Source: an uncultured Actinomyces sp.
Lineage (GTDB): Bacteria > Actinomycetota > Actinomycetes > Actinomycetales > Actinomycetaceae
Assembly (NCBI GenBank): GCA_937926195.1
Contig: CALEXZ010000137.1
Span: 1-57,540, forward strand
Direction: 5' to 3'
Length of the DNA stretch: 57,540 bases
Made by a program: the position numbers and the translations under genes. Below the pieces are notes generated by a model. It searched no databases. It saw only the letters and a program-made list of their open reading frames with translations, and was not told where the DNA came from. Below, in pieces: positions 13,866 through 22,428 of this stretch (the first letter of the stretch is position 1; each line of letters starts with the position of its first letter).

Positions 13866-16361
13866 TCAGACGACCTCGGAGACCGCCGCGATGACGTCCT
13901 CCGGGATCCCTGCCGCGCGCAGCGCGGACAGAAGAGCAGTTCCGGTGGCCCCTGCCCTGACGGCCACCCACGCACGGTCCTTGACGAGATAGTCGATCTG
14001 GGCGGCCTCAATGAGCCGGAAGGCCTCCTGCGCGACGCCCGGGGTGCGCACGGACACGCCCGTGAGCGCCACGCTCACACCCTCACCCGGCCGCACGGTC
14101 CCCAGGTGCACGTCGACGCCCGCGCCCAGGGTGAAGCCGTCGGCCTCGCGCTCGCGCACCTCGACCGGACGGCCGTCGACCGTCGCGCCCTCCACGTCGG
14201 CGCTCAGCAGGTGCAGGATGATCTCGCGCTCGGCGGGCACGACGCCGTCGGGCCCCTCCTGGACGATGTCCACCCGGGCGGTGCCGGCGGCCTCGTCCCA
14301 CCCCAGGCTCAGGCGCGTGCGCACGACGGCGTCCTCGCCCGGCTCGGGCGAGCCGTCGTCCTCCTCCATGACCATCTGGCCGTCGGCCCCGGGCACGACG
14401 AGGACCCCCAGCGCACGCGGGTTGGAGCCCGCCGCCTCGCTGAGGTCCTCCGCCAGCGGCACGAGGCTGCCGGCGCGGGCCAGCACCGGCAGCTGGGCCA
14501 GGTCACGGTGGAAGGTCAGGCCGTGGCCCTCGGTGCCCACCACCTCGTAGCGCCGGCCGGTGGGCAGGTCGAACCAGATCCCCTCGGGCACCCAGGCGGA
14601 CTCGTGGGCCAGGGTGCTCACCGGGTCGGTGCGCGAGGTCACGGGGATGACGAGCAGGTCGCCGAAGAGGAACTCGCGGCGGTTCTCGTAGGCGGCCAGG
14701 CGCCAGGGGTGGTCGTGGAAGACGGGGCGGACGGGCCCGACGCCGTCGGTGTGGGCGCGCCTGGCCCACGTGTACAGGTAGGGCACGAGCCGGTGACGCA
14801 GGCGCAGGTACTCGCCCATGGTCGCGCGCGCGTCGCGCGAGTAGCGCCACGGCTCCTTGGAGTTGAACGCCGAGTCCGTCGAGTGGAGGCGGTTGACGGG
14901 GGAGAAGCAGCCGAGCTGGACCCAGCGGGCTGCCATCTCGGAGTCCTTCTGGCCGAACATGTGGCCGCCGATGTCGTTGGACCACCAGTAGTAGCCGATG
15001 TTGGCGGCGGTGGCGGTGAACTCGGGCTGGTAGCGCAGGGAGTCCCAGGTGGCGTACGTGTCCCCGGAGAAGCCGACCGGGGTGCGGTGGCTGGAGGCGT
15101 CGGCGAAGCGGGAGAAGGTCACGGGACGGCGCTGGTAGGTCTCGGTGGAGCCGTCGGGCAGGGTGCGCGTGCGCTGGCGGCCGGAGTCGAGGTAGTGCAC
15201 GTGGTTGAGCATCCACAGCGGGTCGAGGCCGGGGATGTCGGTGACGCCGCCCTGCTGCCAGTCGAGCCACCAGAAGTCGACGCCGTCCTCCTCCAGCGGG
15301 TGGTGGGCGTGCTCGAGGTAGGCGGCGACGAAGTCCTTGTCCCCGATGTTGAAGGCGATGTCCTCGCCGGTGGCGGGGTCCTTGCCCAGCGCCCGCATCA
15401 TGGGTTCGTAGGCGGTCTCGTGGCGGCGCACACCCGCGGCCGGGTGGAGGTTGAGGGTGACCTGCATGCCGCGCTCGTGCAGGGCGTCGAGGAAGCCCTT
15501 GGGGTCCGGGAACAGGTCGGTGTTCCAGGTGTAGCCGGTCCAGCCGTTGCCAATGGCGGGGTCGATGTTCACCCAGTGCCAGTCCATGTCGATGACCGCC
15601 ACGGAGAAGGGCAGGCCCTCAGACGCGAAGCGGTCCATGAGGGCGAGGTAGGACTCCTGCGTGTAGGCGTGGAAGCGGCTCCACCAGTTGCCCAGGAGGG
15701 TGCGCGGCACGAGGGGGGTGGGGCCGGTGAGGGTGAAGAAGTCGGACAGGGCGCGCCGGTACTCCTGCCCGTAGCCGAAGAGGTAGAGGTCCTCGTCCCC
15801 GGTGGAGCCGTCGACGGGGCTGGCGCCGAGGCGGGGGCGGACCCACTCGTCCTGCTGCAGGAGCAGGGAGTGAGAGTCGTCCAGGACGCTCACGCCGTTG
15901 AGGGCGAGCAGCCCGGGCTCGATGCGGGCGCGGCCGTCGACCTCGTCCAGGGTGCGGCAGGTGCCGCCGAGGTTGGTCGGGAAGGTCTCCTCGGGGTCCC
16001 AGGTGTCGCCGTGGTACCAGGTTTCGCCGTGGAGGTTGAGAACCCCCGAGCGCAGGGAGACCTTGAGGCCCGAGCGCGAGAAGCCGCGTGAGGGCTGGTA
16101 GCTCAGGTGGAGGTGCTCGGTGAGGATCTCGACGCGGTCGGCGCTGCGACGCACCTCGAAGTCGGGCACAGGACCGAGGTCGCGGCACACGACGAGCTGG
16201 GTGGCGGCGTCGGTGAAGGTGCCGCCGGCCGAGTGCTCCATGCGGATGAGCCGGTCGGTGAGGACTGTGAAGCGGGCCGCGTCCCCGACGGTGACGACGG
16301 CCCCGGGGCGCGCGGGCGCCAGACGCAGGTCTGCCGGGGCGTCGGACAGGGCTGAGGGCAT
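13866..16361 (-). CDS. GH31 alpha-glucosidase/alpha-xylosidase family glycosidase
   Basis: An 831-aa family 31 glycosidase. An N-terminal beta-sandwich (about 15-230) precedes the catalytic barrel (from NWWSRFHAYTQESYLALM). The barrel has the nucleophile Asp367 in DFWWLDWQQG, the acid/base Asp434 in GFSGDTYATW, and SNDIGGH. C-terminal beta-domains include FLFGDLLVIPV. No signal peptide is seen, so it acts in the cytoplasm on imported alpha-linked sugars. The subfamily could be alpha-glucosidase or alpha-xylosidase, and sequence reading cannot decide. ATG 16361 follows AGGAG; the upstream extension to 16400 is rejected. It is divergent from a LacI gene with a good promoter and a shared operator between them. 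Confidence 0.9.
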   Translation of the reverse strand: MPSALSDAPADLRLAPARPGAVVTVGDAARFTVLTDRLIRMEHSAGGTFTDAATQLVVCRDLGPVPDFEVRRSADRVEILTEHLHLSYQPSRGFSRSGLKVSLRSGVLNLHGETWYHGDTWDPEETFPTNLGGTCRTLDEVDGRARIEPGLLALNGVSVLDDSHSLLLQQDEWVRPRLGASPVDGSTGDEDLYLFGYGQEYRRALSDFFTLTGPTPLVPRTLLGNWWSRFHAYTQESYLALMDRFASEGLPFSVAVIDMDWHWVNIDPAIGNGWTGYTWNTDLFPDPKGFLDALHERGMQVTLNLHPAAGVRRHETAYEPMMRALGKDPATGEDIAFNIGDKDFVAAYLEHAHHPLEEDGVDFWWLDWQQGGVTDIPGLDPLWMLNHVHYLDSGRQRTRTLPDGSTETYQRRPVTFSRFADASSHRTPVGFSGDTYATWDSLRYQPEFTATAANIGYYWWSNDIGGHMFGQKDSEMAARWVQLGCFSPVNRLHSTDSAFNSKEPWRYSRDARATMGEYLRLRHRLVPYLYTWARRAHTDGVGPVRPVFHDHPWRLAAYENRREFLFGDLLVIPVTSRTDPVSTLAHESAWVPEGIWFDLPTGRRYEVVGTEGHGLTFHRDLAQLPVLARAGSLVPLAEDLSEAAGSNPRALGVLVVPGADGQMVMEEDDGSPEPGEDAVVRTRLSLGWDEAAGTARVDIVQEGPDGVVPAEREIILHLLSADVEGATVDGRPVEVREREADGFTLGAGVDVHLGTVRPGEGVSVALTGVSVRTPGVAQEAFRLIEAAQIDYLVKDRAWVAVRAGATGTALLSALRAAGIPEDVIAAVSEVV

Positions 16362-16406
16362 CGTCGCTCCTGTGGAGTAGGGAGGGGGTGGGAACCGCAA
16401 CGCGGA

Positions 16407-16420
16407 GTTTTCCGTTAAAC
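16407..16420. promoter_or_regulatory. LacI-type operator in the GH31/lacI divergent region
   Basis: Imperfect palindrome GTTTTCCGTTAAAC, that is GTTT-NN-CG-NN-AAAC, with the central CpG and A/T flanks typical of LacI-family sites. It sits just downstream of the GH31 -10 box, where a bound repressor would block transcription. Confidence 0.6.
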
Positions 16421-16427
16421 CATCACT

Positions 16428-16456
16428 ACGGTACGCGCCCGTGAGACGTCGGTCAA
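16428..16456 (-). promoter_or_regulatory. Promoter of the GH31 gene
   Basis: On the minus strand, TTGACC (-35, 16451-16456) and TACCGT (-10, 16428-16433) are separated by 17 bp, a good sigma-70-type match. The predicted transcription start falls around 16421, at the edge of the LacI-type operator. Confidence 0.65.
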
Positions 16457-16530
16457 TCGGTCGTCAGAGTTCGGTAGCCTGCGGGCGATCGGCCAGCGTC
16501 CGGCAGGCCGACTGAGCAACGAGGACCCCC

Positions 16531-17670
16531 ATGACGACCCTGCGTGATGTGGCCGAGCGTGCCGGCGTGAGTGCCATGACGGTCTCCAACGTCGTCAACG
16601 GCCGCACGGGAAAGGTCTCCGGCGCGACCCTGAAGCGCGTGCGCGCCGTCATCGACGAGCTCGGCTACGTGCCCAACGCCCAGGCCCGTGCGCTCGCGGG
16701 CTCCTCCTCCCGGCTCGTCGCCCTCGTCTACGGCATCAGCTCGCGTCCCGGTGCCCGCCCGCCCCTGTCGGTGAGCCACGAGTCCCTGTTCGTCGGCGCC
16801 TGCGAGCAGGCGTGCCAGCAGCGGGGGCTGGCCCTCATGCTGTGCGGCGCCTCCGACGGCGAGGAGCCGGCCGAGGTGCTGGCCGCCCGGCTGCGCGGCT
16901 GGTCCGTCGACGGCGTCATCGCCCTGTCGACCCTCCCTCCCGAGTCGCGCCGCAGGCTCGTCACCATGGGCCTGCCCCTGGTGGAGGTCGACCACGCCGT
17001 CGCCGCTGAACGGCCCGGGGCCCGCGTCGTGGGGATCGACGACATCGACGGCGGGCGCCAGGCGGGGGCGCGCCTGCGGGCGGCCGGGCACCGGCACGTG
17101 CTCATGGTCGGCCCGGACCCGGCTGGCTCGTGCATCGACTTCGACCGTCTCACCGGACTGTGCCAGGGCCTGGGCGCGGCCGAGTGCGCGCGACCCGACG
17201 GGGAGGAGGGCGGCGACGGGGCGGGTGACGGTGCACGGGTGCGCCACCTCGCCTCGGGGCAGAACTACGACGACGGGCTCGCCGTCGGCGAGGACATCGC
17301 GGTGCGCCTGCGGGCGGGGGAGGAGGAGGCCTCGGCGGTCTTCGCCTCTGGTGACGTGCTGGCGATGGGCGTCGTCACCGGTCTGCGCCGTCACGGCGTG
17401 GACGTGCCCGGACGGGTCTCGGTCATCGGGATGGACGGCTTCGAGGTGTCGCTGTACTGCGAGCCGCCGCTGAGCGCGGTGCGTCAGCCGGTGGAGCGCA
17501 AGGCCGCTGAGGCGGTGAGGCTGCTCGTCGCCGCGCTCGAGCGCGACGGCTGCGCATCGAGGGAGGGCGGCGTCCAGAACGAGGGCAAGACCCCGTCCCA
17601 GCCGGCGCAGGTCGTGACGCTGCCGGTCACCTGGCGCGAGGGGGGAACCCTGGCTCCGGCAGCGCGCTGA
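16531..17670 (+). CDS. LacI-family transcriptional regulator (divergent from GH31)
   Basis: A 379-aa LacI-type repressor. The helix-turn-helix MTTLRDVAERAGVSAMTVSN and the hinge YVPNAQARALAGSSSRLVAL are clear, and the effector domain ends with a typical GMDGFEVS / PPLSAVRQPVE segment. It is about 40 residues longer than usual, with Glu/Gly/Asp-rich insertions near 215-230 and a C-terminal extension. It is transcribed away from the GH31 gene and probably controls that gene and itself through the operator at 16407-16420. A 17-bp tandem duplication begins over its stop codon. Confidence 0.92.
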   Translation: MTTLRDVAERAGVSAMTVSNVVNGRTGKVSGATLKRVRAVIDELGYVPNAQARALAGSSSRLVALVYGISSRPGARPPLSVSHESLFVGACEQACQQRGLALMLCGASDGEEPAEVLAARLRGWSVDGVIALSTLPPESRRRLVTMGLPLVEVDHAVAAERPGARVVGIDDIDGGRQAGARLRAAGHRHVLMVGPDPAGSCIDFDRLTGLCQGLGAAECARPDGEEGGDGAGDGARVRHLASGQNYDDGLAVGEDIAVRLRAGEEEASAVFASGDVLAMGVVTGLRRHGVDVPGRVSVIGMDGFEVSLYCEPPLSAVRQPVERKAAEAVRLLVAALERDGCASREGGVQNEGKTPSQPAQVVTLPVTWREGGTLAPAAR

Positions 17671-17697
17671 GGCCGACGGTGCGCTGAGGCCGACGGC
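17664..17697. repeat. 17-bp tandem duplication over the lacI stop codon
   Basis: GCGCTGAGGCCGACGG plus one variable base occurs twice head to tail (17664-17680, 17681-17697). Each copy contains TGA, and the second copy fills the gap to the convergent ROK stop codon. It is a recent-looking slippage product with no predicted effect. Confidence 0.75.
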
Positions 17698-18924
17698 TCA
17701 CAGCGTCCCGGCGATGCGCGAGCGCAGGGCGAGCACTGCCGCGCCACGGGCCCACTGGGTGCGGTCGTGCTCGCGCACGACGATGTCCAGCGGCTGGGCG
17801 CTGGCCCGCCGCACCGCCGCGATGCCCACCATGACCTGCTCCTCGAAGAGCGCGGCGATGCCGGCGCGCTCGCCGGCCACGACCACCTGCTGCGGCAGGG
17901 TGAAGGCGGCGGTGATGCCGATGAAGCGACCCAGGCGTCGCGCGAATGAAGTGCACACGGCCACGGCCTCGGCGTCGCCGGCCTCCGCCAGCTCCACGAT
18001 GCGGCGGGCGCCCGCCTGCCGGTTCGGGTCCCGGCTGCGGCCGGCGGCGGCCAGGCGCTCGGCCCAGGCGCGCTCGAGCGCGGCGTCGGTCAGGCAGGAC
18101 ATCGCGGGGGAGGAGACCGGGGGGCGGGCGCCGTCGGGGACGGGGACCATGCCCATGAGTCCCAGCTCGGAGTCGGGAGAGGAGATGACCTCGCCGTTGA
18201 CGACGAGGCCGTAGCCGATGCCGGTGCCGACCGTCACGAGGCAGAAGCGTTCGTGCTCGCGCCCGGCCCCGAACCACAGCTCCTGCTCGCTCATCGCCAC
18301 CAGGTCGTTGCCGACGAGGGTGGACACACCGGTGCGCGCCTGGACCGCCGCGGCCAGGGGCACGCCGTGCCAGCCCAGGAAGACGGCCTCGTCGACGACG
18401 CGCCCGTCGCGGCTGGATCCTCCCAGCGTCAGTCCCAGGCCGGTGACCGGCACCGGTGTGCCGTGCCCGTCGTGGGCCTGGGAGCGCAGGTCCTCCACGG
18501 CCTGCGCCAGCAGCGCGACGACGGCGTCGGGACGGTGGTCGGTGACCTCGCGGCGGGTGGTCGTCAGCACCGTCAGGCGCAGGTCGGTGAGCACGGCGAT
18601 GAGACGGTCGCCGGAGAGGGCGACGCCGATGAGGTGCTCGAGGTTCGCGTCGACCGTGAGGTGGGACTGCGGCCGGCCGGTGGCGCGGACCTGCTCGGTG
18701 ATGGCCTGCAGCACGCCGGCGTCCAGCAGTGGGGTGCTGAGCCGGGTGACCGAGCCCGCCGAGATGCCCACACGCTCCATGAGCCCGGCGCGTGACATGC
18801 GTCCGCGGCGCAGGAGCTCGAGCACGATCCGGCGCTGGGAGTCGCTCAGGCCCGCCCAGATGGACGCGTCGGGCGTGATGGCGGTGTCGGCGGCCGGCGG
18901 CATGCCGTGGTCATGGGGGCTCAC
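17698..18924 (-). CDS. ROK-family transcriptional repressor
   Basis: A 408-aa NagC/XylR-type ROK regulator. An N-terminal winged helix (LSDSQRRIVLELLRRGRMSR, then AGLMERVGISAGSVTRL) is joined to a sugar-kinase-like ROK domain with VTVGTGIGYGLVVNGEV. The usual zinc cluster (CxCGxxGCxE) is not present; the equivalent region reads ARPPVSSPAMSCLTDAALER. The DNA- or sugar-sensing domain is therefore degenerate, and kinase activity is unlikely. GTG 18924 is chosen because the longer frame up to 19047 would run through the operator and promoter; ATG 18903 is an alternative. It is divergent from the second ABC operon and probably represses it and itself. Confidence 0.85.
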   Translation of the reverse strand: MSPHDHGMPPAADTAITPDASIWAGLSDSQRRIVLELLRRGRMSRAGLMERVGISAGSVTRLSTPLLDAGVLQAITEQVRATGRPQSHLTVDANLEHLIGVALSGDRLIAVLTDLRLTVLTTTRREVTDHRPDAVVALLAQAVEDLRSQAHDGHGTPVPVTGLGLTLGGSSRDGRVVDEAVFLGWHGVPLAAAVQARTGVSTLVGNDLVAMSEQELWFGAGREHERFCLVTVGTGIGYGLVVNGEVISSPDSELGLMGMVPVPDGARPPVSSPAMSCLTDAALERAWAERLAAAGRSRDPNRQAGARRIVELAEAGDAEAVAVCTSFARRLGRFIGITAAFTLPQQVVVAGERAGIAALFEEQVMVGIAAVRRASAQPLDIVVREHDRTQWARGAAVLALRSRIAGTL

Positions 18925-18977
18925 GGCACCATCCTGCCCGACGGCGGATACGGACGACGAGGGGTTGCGCACGCGTT

Positions 18978-18994
18978 TATTTTGGAGCAAAATA
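18978..18994. promoter_or_regulatory. ROK-type operator between the repressor and ABC operon 2
   Basis: Perfect inverted repeat TATTTTG-GAG-CAAAATA, an AT-rich island in otherwise GC-rich DNA, 54 bp upstream of the ROK start and 74 bp upstream of the lipoprotein start. The TTTTG-N3-CAAAA form is the usual shape of NagC/XylR-type operators. Confidence 0.75.
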
Positions 18995-19067
18995 TTCCCG
19001 CGGGCGCGCCGACGCCCCGACCACCTCGACACCCACTCCCTTCGCAAGGACGCAAGGAGGTCCCTTT

Positions 19068-20336
19068 ATGACACCACTGAGCAGGCGCTCCTTCCTCGCC
19101 GCGGCGGGGACGACGGCGCTCGCGGCCGCGGGCGGAGCGCTCGCGGGCTGCTCCGCCGCCGACGACGGCAAGGCCCACCTCGAGCTCTTCCAGTTCAAGA
19201 GCGAGGCGATCGGCCTCTTCGACCGCATCTGCGACGAGTTCAACGCCGCCAACCCCGACATCCTCGTCACCCAGAACTTCCAGGCGGACAACGTCACCTC
19301 CTTGCGCGCCCGGCTCGTCAAGGGCGACATGCCCGACCTCGTGACCATCAACGGCGACTACAACTACGGGGCCCTGGCCCGCACCGGTATCTTCGCCGAC
19401 TTCTCCGCCACCGGGCTGCTCGACGGCGTCAACCCCACCGTCGGCGGCATCCTCAACACCCTGGGCACCGGCGCCGAGGGGGAGACCAACGGAGTCGCCT
19501 TCGCCGACAACGGCTCGGGCATCATCTACAACAAGGACATCTTCGACACCGCCGGCCTCGAGCCGCCGACCACCTGGGCCGAGCTCATCGAGGTCTGCGA
19601 CGAGCTCCAGGCCCAGGGCATCAACCCCTTCTACTGGGCCACCAAGGACAACTGGACGGGCGCCCCCGCCTTCTCCTCCCTGTCCGGCTCCTTCCTCACC
19701 GACGGCGTCGCCGCCTGGTACGAGCGGCGCCGCGTCATCGACGGCAGGACCTCCTTCAGGGAGCTGACCCCCGTCTTCGAGAAGATGCTTCGGGCCTACC
19801 AGTACGGCAACGCCGACAAGGCCGCCCTGGGCTACAACGACGGCAACCAGGGCTTCGCCCAGGGCAAGGGCGCCATGTACTGGCACGGCACCTACGCCAT
19901 CCCCGCGATCCGCTCCTACAACCCGGACATCAACCTCGGCACCTTCGCCACCCCCGCCGAGGACCCGGCCGACACCAAGGTCGTCTCCGGCGTCGACGTC
20001 GCCTTCACCATGGGCAAGGACCCGGCCCACCCCGAGGAGAGCCTGCGCTTCCTCCGGCACGTCATGAGCGAGGCGAGCATGTCCGCCTACTGCGATGAGC
20101 AGACCGCCTACCCGACACTGACCAGCCTGACGGCCGACGACCCGGCGCTGGAGGGCCTGCAGCCCTACTTCGACGACGAGCGCCTGGCCACCTACTCCGA
20201 CCACAACTTCCCGCAGGCCATCACCCTCAACGCCTACATCCAGAAGTACTTCTTCGACGGCGACCTCGAGGCGCTCATCTCGACCCTGGACACCCAGTGG
20301 GACAAGGTCATCCGACGCATCAACGAGACGGCCTGA
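19068..20336 (+). CDS. CUT1 ABC transporter sugar-binding lipoprotein (operon 2)
   Basis: A 422-aa solute-binding lipoprotein. It has a textbook Tat signal (SRRSFLAAAG) and lipobox LAGC with Cys28. The mature part shows the SBP family 1 pattern: CDEFNAANPDILV, GSGIIYNKDIFDTAGLEPPT (then TWAEL), FAQGKGAMYWHGTYA. The start 19068 follows AAGGAGGT. It begins operon 2 with two permeases and lies divergent to the ROK repressor. The ligand is probably an alpha-gluco-oligosaccharide because a GH13 gene follows the permeases, but no ligand residue can be assigned from sequence alone. Confidence 0.92.
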   Translation: MTPLSRRSFLAAAGTTALAAAGGALAGCSAADDGKAHLELFQFKSEAIGLFDRICDEFNAANPDILVTQNFQADNVTSLRARLVKGDMPDLVTINGDYNYGALARTGIFADFSATGLLDGVNPTVGGILNTLGTGAEGETNGVAFADNGSGIIYNKDIFDTAGLEPPTTWAELIEVCDELQAQGINPFYWATKDNWTGAPAFSSLSGSFLTDGVAAWYERRRVIDGRTSFRELTPVFEKMLRAYQYGNADKAALGYNDGNQGFAQGKGAMYWHGTYAIPAIRSYNPDINLGTFATPAEDPADTKVVSGVDVAFTMGKDPAHPEESLRFLRHVMSEASMSAYCDEQTAYPTLTSLTADDPALEGLQPYFDDERLATYSDHNFPQAITLNAYIQKYFFDGDLEALISTLDTQWDKVIRRINETA

Positions 20337-20350
20337 GACCGAGGACAACC

Positions 20351-21268
20351 ATGACCACCAGCACCACCACCGCCGCGCGCGCCCGCACGGCACCCGCCCC
20401 CAACAAGCCCAAGCCGATCGACCGCGCCTTCGTGTGGATGATCGTGCCCGCCGCCCTCGTCTTCACCGTCCTGCTCACCATCCCGCTGCTGACCGGGTTC
20501 TTCTACACCTTCACCAGCTACCACGGCTACGGCGAGTGGCACTTCGTGGGCCTGACGAACTACAAGAACCTGTTCCAGGACGACATCATCTGGGGCTCGT
20601 ACCTGTTCACCTTCAAGTACGCCATCGTCGCCTCGGTGCTGACCAATGTCATCGCCCTGGGGCTGGCGCTGCTGCTCAACTCCAAGCTCAAGGCGCAGAG
20701 CCTGTTCCGCGGCGTGTTCTTCGTGCCCTACATCCTGCCGGTCCTCGTCGTCTCCTACATCTTCAGCTACCTGTTCACCAACAACCTGCCGCAGATCGGG
20801 CAGGCACTGGGCTGGGAGTGGCTGAGCACCTCCCTGCTGGCCAACGAGGACCTCGCCTGGCTCGCCATCGTCGTCGTCGGCGTGTGGCAGACGGTCGCCT
20901 ACAACACCATCATCTACCTCGCCGGGCTCCAGACCGTCCCCGAGGAGATCTACGAGGCCTCCGCCCTCGACGGCGCCGGCCCCGCCCGCCGCTTCTGGTC
21001 GATGACGCTGCCGCTGATCATCCCCTACCTCGGCATCAACATGGTCCTGTCCTTCAAGGGGTTCCTGGGCGTCTTCGACCAGATCGTCGCCCTGACCAGC
21101 GGAGGCCCCGGCACCGCCACCCAGTCCATCTCCTACCTCATCTTCAAGAACGGCTTCCAGGGCGGCGAGTACGCCTACCAGACGGCGAACGGCATCATCT
21201 ACTTCCTCATCGTGGTGCTGCTGTCCTTCGCCCAGCTGCGTTTCACGCAGAGCCAGGAAAGGGTCTGA
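20351..21268 (+). CDS. CUT1 ABC sugar permease, MalF type (operon 2)
   Basis: A 305-aa integral membrane protein. Hydrophobic helices begin at about residue 27 (FVWMIVPAALVFTVLL), and the EAA loop is IYEASALDGAGPARRFWSMT followed by LPLIIPYLG. It starts 14 bp after the lipoprotein stop, with GAGGACA as a weak ribosome site, so it is cotranscribed. It pairs with the next gene to form the pore. The sequence differs clearly from the operon 1 permease, so the two importers are not a recent duplication. Confidence 0.93.
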   Translation: MTTSTTTAARARTAPAPNKPKPIDRAFVWMIVPAALVFTVLLTIPLLTGFFYTFTSYHGYGEWHFVGLTNYKNLFQDDIIWGSYLFTFKYAIVASVLTNVIALGLALLLNSKLKAQSLFRGVFFVPYILPVLVVSYIFSYLFTNNLPQIGQALGWEWLSTSLLANEDLAWLAIVVVGVWQTVAYNTIIYLAGLQTVPEEIYEASALDGAGPARRFWSMTLPLIIPYLGINMVLSFKGFLGVFDQIVALTSGGPGTATQSISYLIFKNGFQGGEYAYQTANGIIYFLIVVLLSFAQLRFTQSQERV

Positions 21269-21274
21269 TCCGCC

Positions 21275-22183
21275 ATGAGCACGACAACCTCCTCCACGAC
21301 GGGCGCCACGCAGATCGGCGCCGGACCCGCCTCCGCCTACAGGATCCGCCGCGGCGACCGCGGCGCCTTCGGCGGCACCAACTGGTGGACCACGCTGCTC
21401 GTGGCCGTCCTGAGCCTAACCGTCCTGGTGCCGCTGTACTTCACGGTCGTCACCGCCTTCAAGACCCCGGCCGAGCTCGCCGCCTCCGGCTGGGCCCTGC
21501 CCGAGCGGTGGCACCTCGACAACTTCGCCGAGGCCTGGGAGATGACCGCCTACCCGCGGCGCGTGCTGACCTCGACCATCATCACCGTCGGGGCGACGCT
21601 CTTCACCATCCTGACGAACTCGATGGTCGCCTACGCGCTGGGCCGCAACATGCACCGGCGCTGGGTCAAGATGCTCTACTACTACTTCGTGGCGGCCCTG
21701 TTCGTCCCCTTCCCGATCATCATGCTGCCGGTGGTCAAGGAGACCGCCATGCTGCACCTGGACAACGAGGCCGGGCTCATCCTGCTGTACGTCGTCTACG
21801 GCCTGGCCTTCAACATCCTCATGTACACCTCCTTCATCAAGTCGATCCCGGAGGAGCTGGAGGAGGCGGCCGCCATCGACGGTGCCTCGCGGTGGGGCAT
21901 CTTCTGGCGGGTCATCTTCCCGCTGCTGTCGCCGATGAACGCCACCGTCGGCATCCTCACCTGCCTGTGGGCGTGGAACGACTTCCTTCTGCCCCTGGTC
22001 ATCCTCACCGACCAGTCGAAGGCGACGCTGCCGCTGGCGCAGTACGTCTTCCAGGGGCAGTTCAACACGAACTACCCGGTGTCCTTCGCCTCCTACCTGC
22101 TGGCGATCGCCCCGATGTTCGTCGTGTACGTCTTCGCCCAGCGCTGGGTCATCTCCGGCGTCATGCGCGGCTCGCAGAAGTGA
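21275..22183 (+). CDS. CUT1 ABC sugar permease, MalG type (operon 2)
   Basis: A 302-aa permease with about six hydrophobic segments (first near residues 38-62) and the EAA loop PEELEEAAAIDGASRWGIFW before RVIFPLLSP. It starts 6 bp after the previous stop. The C-terminal end (QRWVISGVMRGSQK) matches the MalG-type end that inserts into the ATPase dimer. A strong hairpin follows immediately, and operon 2, like operon 1, has no ATPase gene. Confidence 0.93.
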   Translation: MSTTTSSTTGATQIGAGPASAYRIRRGDRGAFGGTNWWTTLLVAVLSLTVLVPLYFTVVTAFKTPAELAASGWALPERWHLDNFAEAWEMTAYPRRVLTSTIITVGATLFTILTNSMVAYALGRNMHRRWVKMLYYYFVAALFVPFPIIMLPVVKETAMLHLDNEAGLILLYVVYGLAFNILMYTSFIKSIPEELEEAAAIDGASRWGIFWRVIFPLLSPMNATVGILTCLWAWNDFLLPLVILTDQSKATLPLAQYVFQGQFNTNYPVSFASYLLAIAPMFVVYVFAQRWVISGVMRGSQK

Positions 22184-22189
22184 GGTCGC

Positions 22190-22219
22190 CGGCCGCCGGG
22201 ACCGGGAGCCCGGCGGCCG
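22190..22219 (+). terminator. Hairpin terminator of ABC operon 2
   Basis: Perfect 11-bp arms (22190-22200 and 22209-22219) with an 8-nt loop, 7 bp after the permease stop. The GH13 gene 210 bp downstream therefore probably has its own promoter, although no clear -35/-10 pair is visible in the gap. Confidence 0.7.
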
Positions 22220-22428
22220 CCCTCACCTCCGGCATCCACCACCCCAAGTGGTTTATCGCTCCACCCGCTGAGGCGTACGCTCCTGCCACCGGCACGGCCG
22301 TGTGCCGCAGCACCTTCGCTGCCCGACTCGCCGACCGTCGAACCGTCCGGGGTACCCGGAGCCCGGACGCCTACCCTGCGAACGCCGCGACACCGCCGTC
22401 GACTACCCGCACCGCCCCAGGAGGACCC

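Noticed and set aside
13656..16091. 811-codon open frame on the + strand opposite the SDR/GH31 region
   Set aside because: It crosses an intergenic terminator and gives a repetitive Val/Gly/Glu/His product. The GH31 frame carries catalytic motifs.
18925..19047. N-terminal extension of the ROK repressor to 449 aa
   Set aside because: It would place the AT-rich operator palindrome inside the coding region and has no ribosome site.
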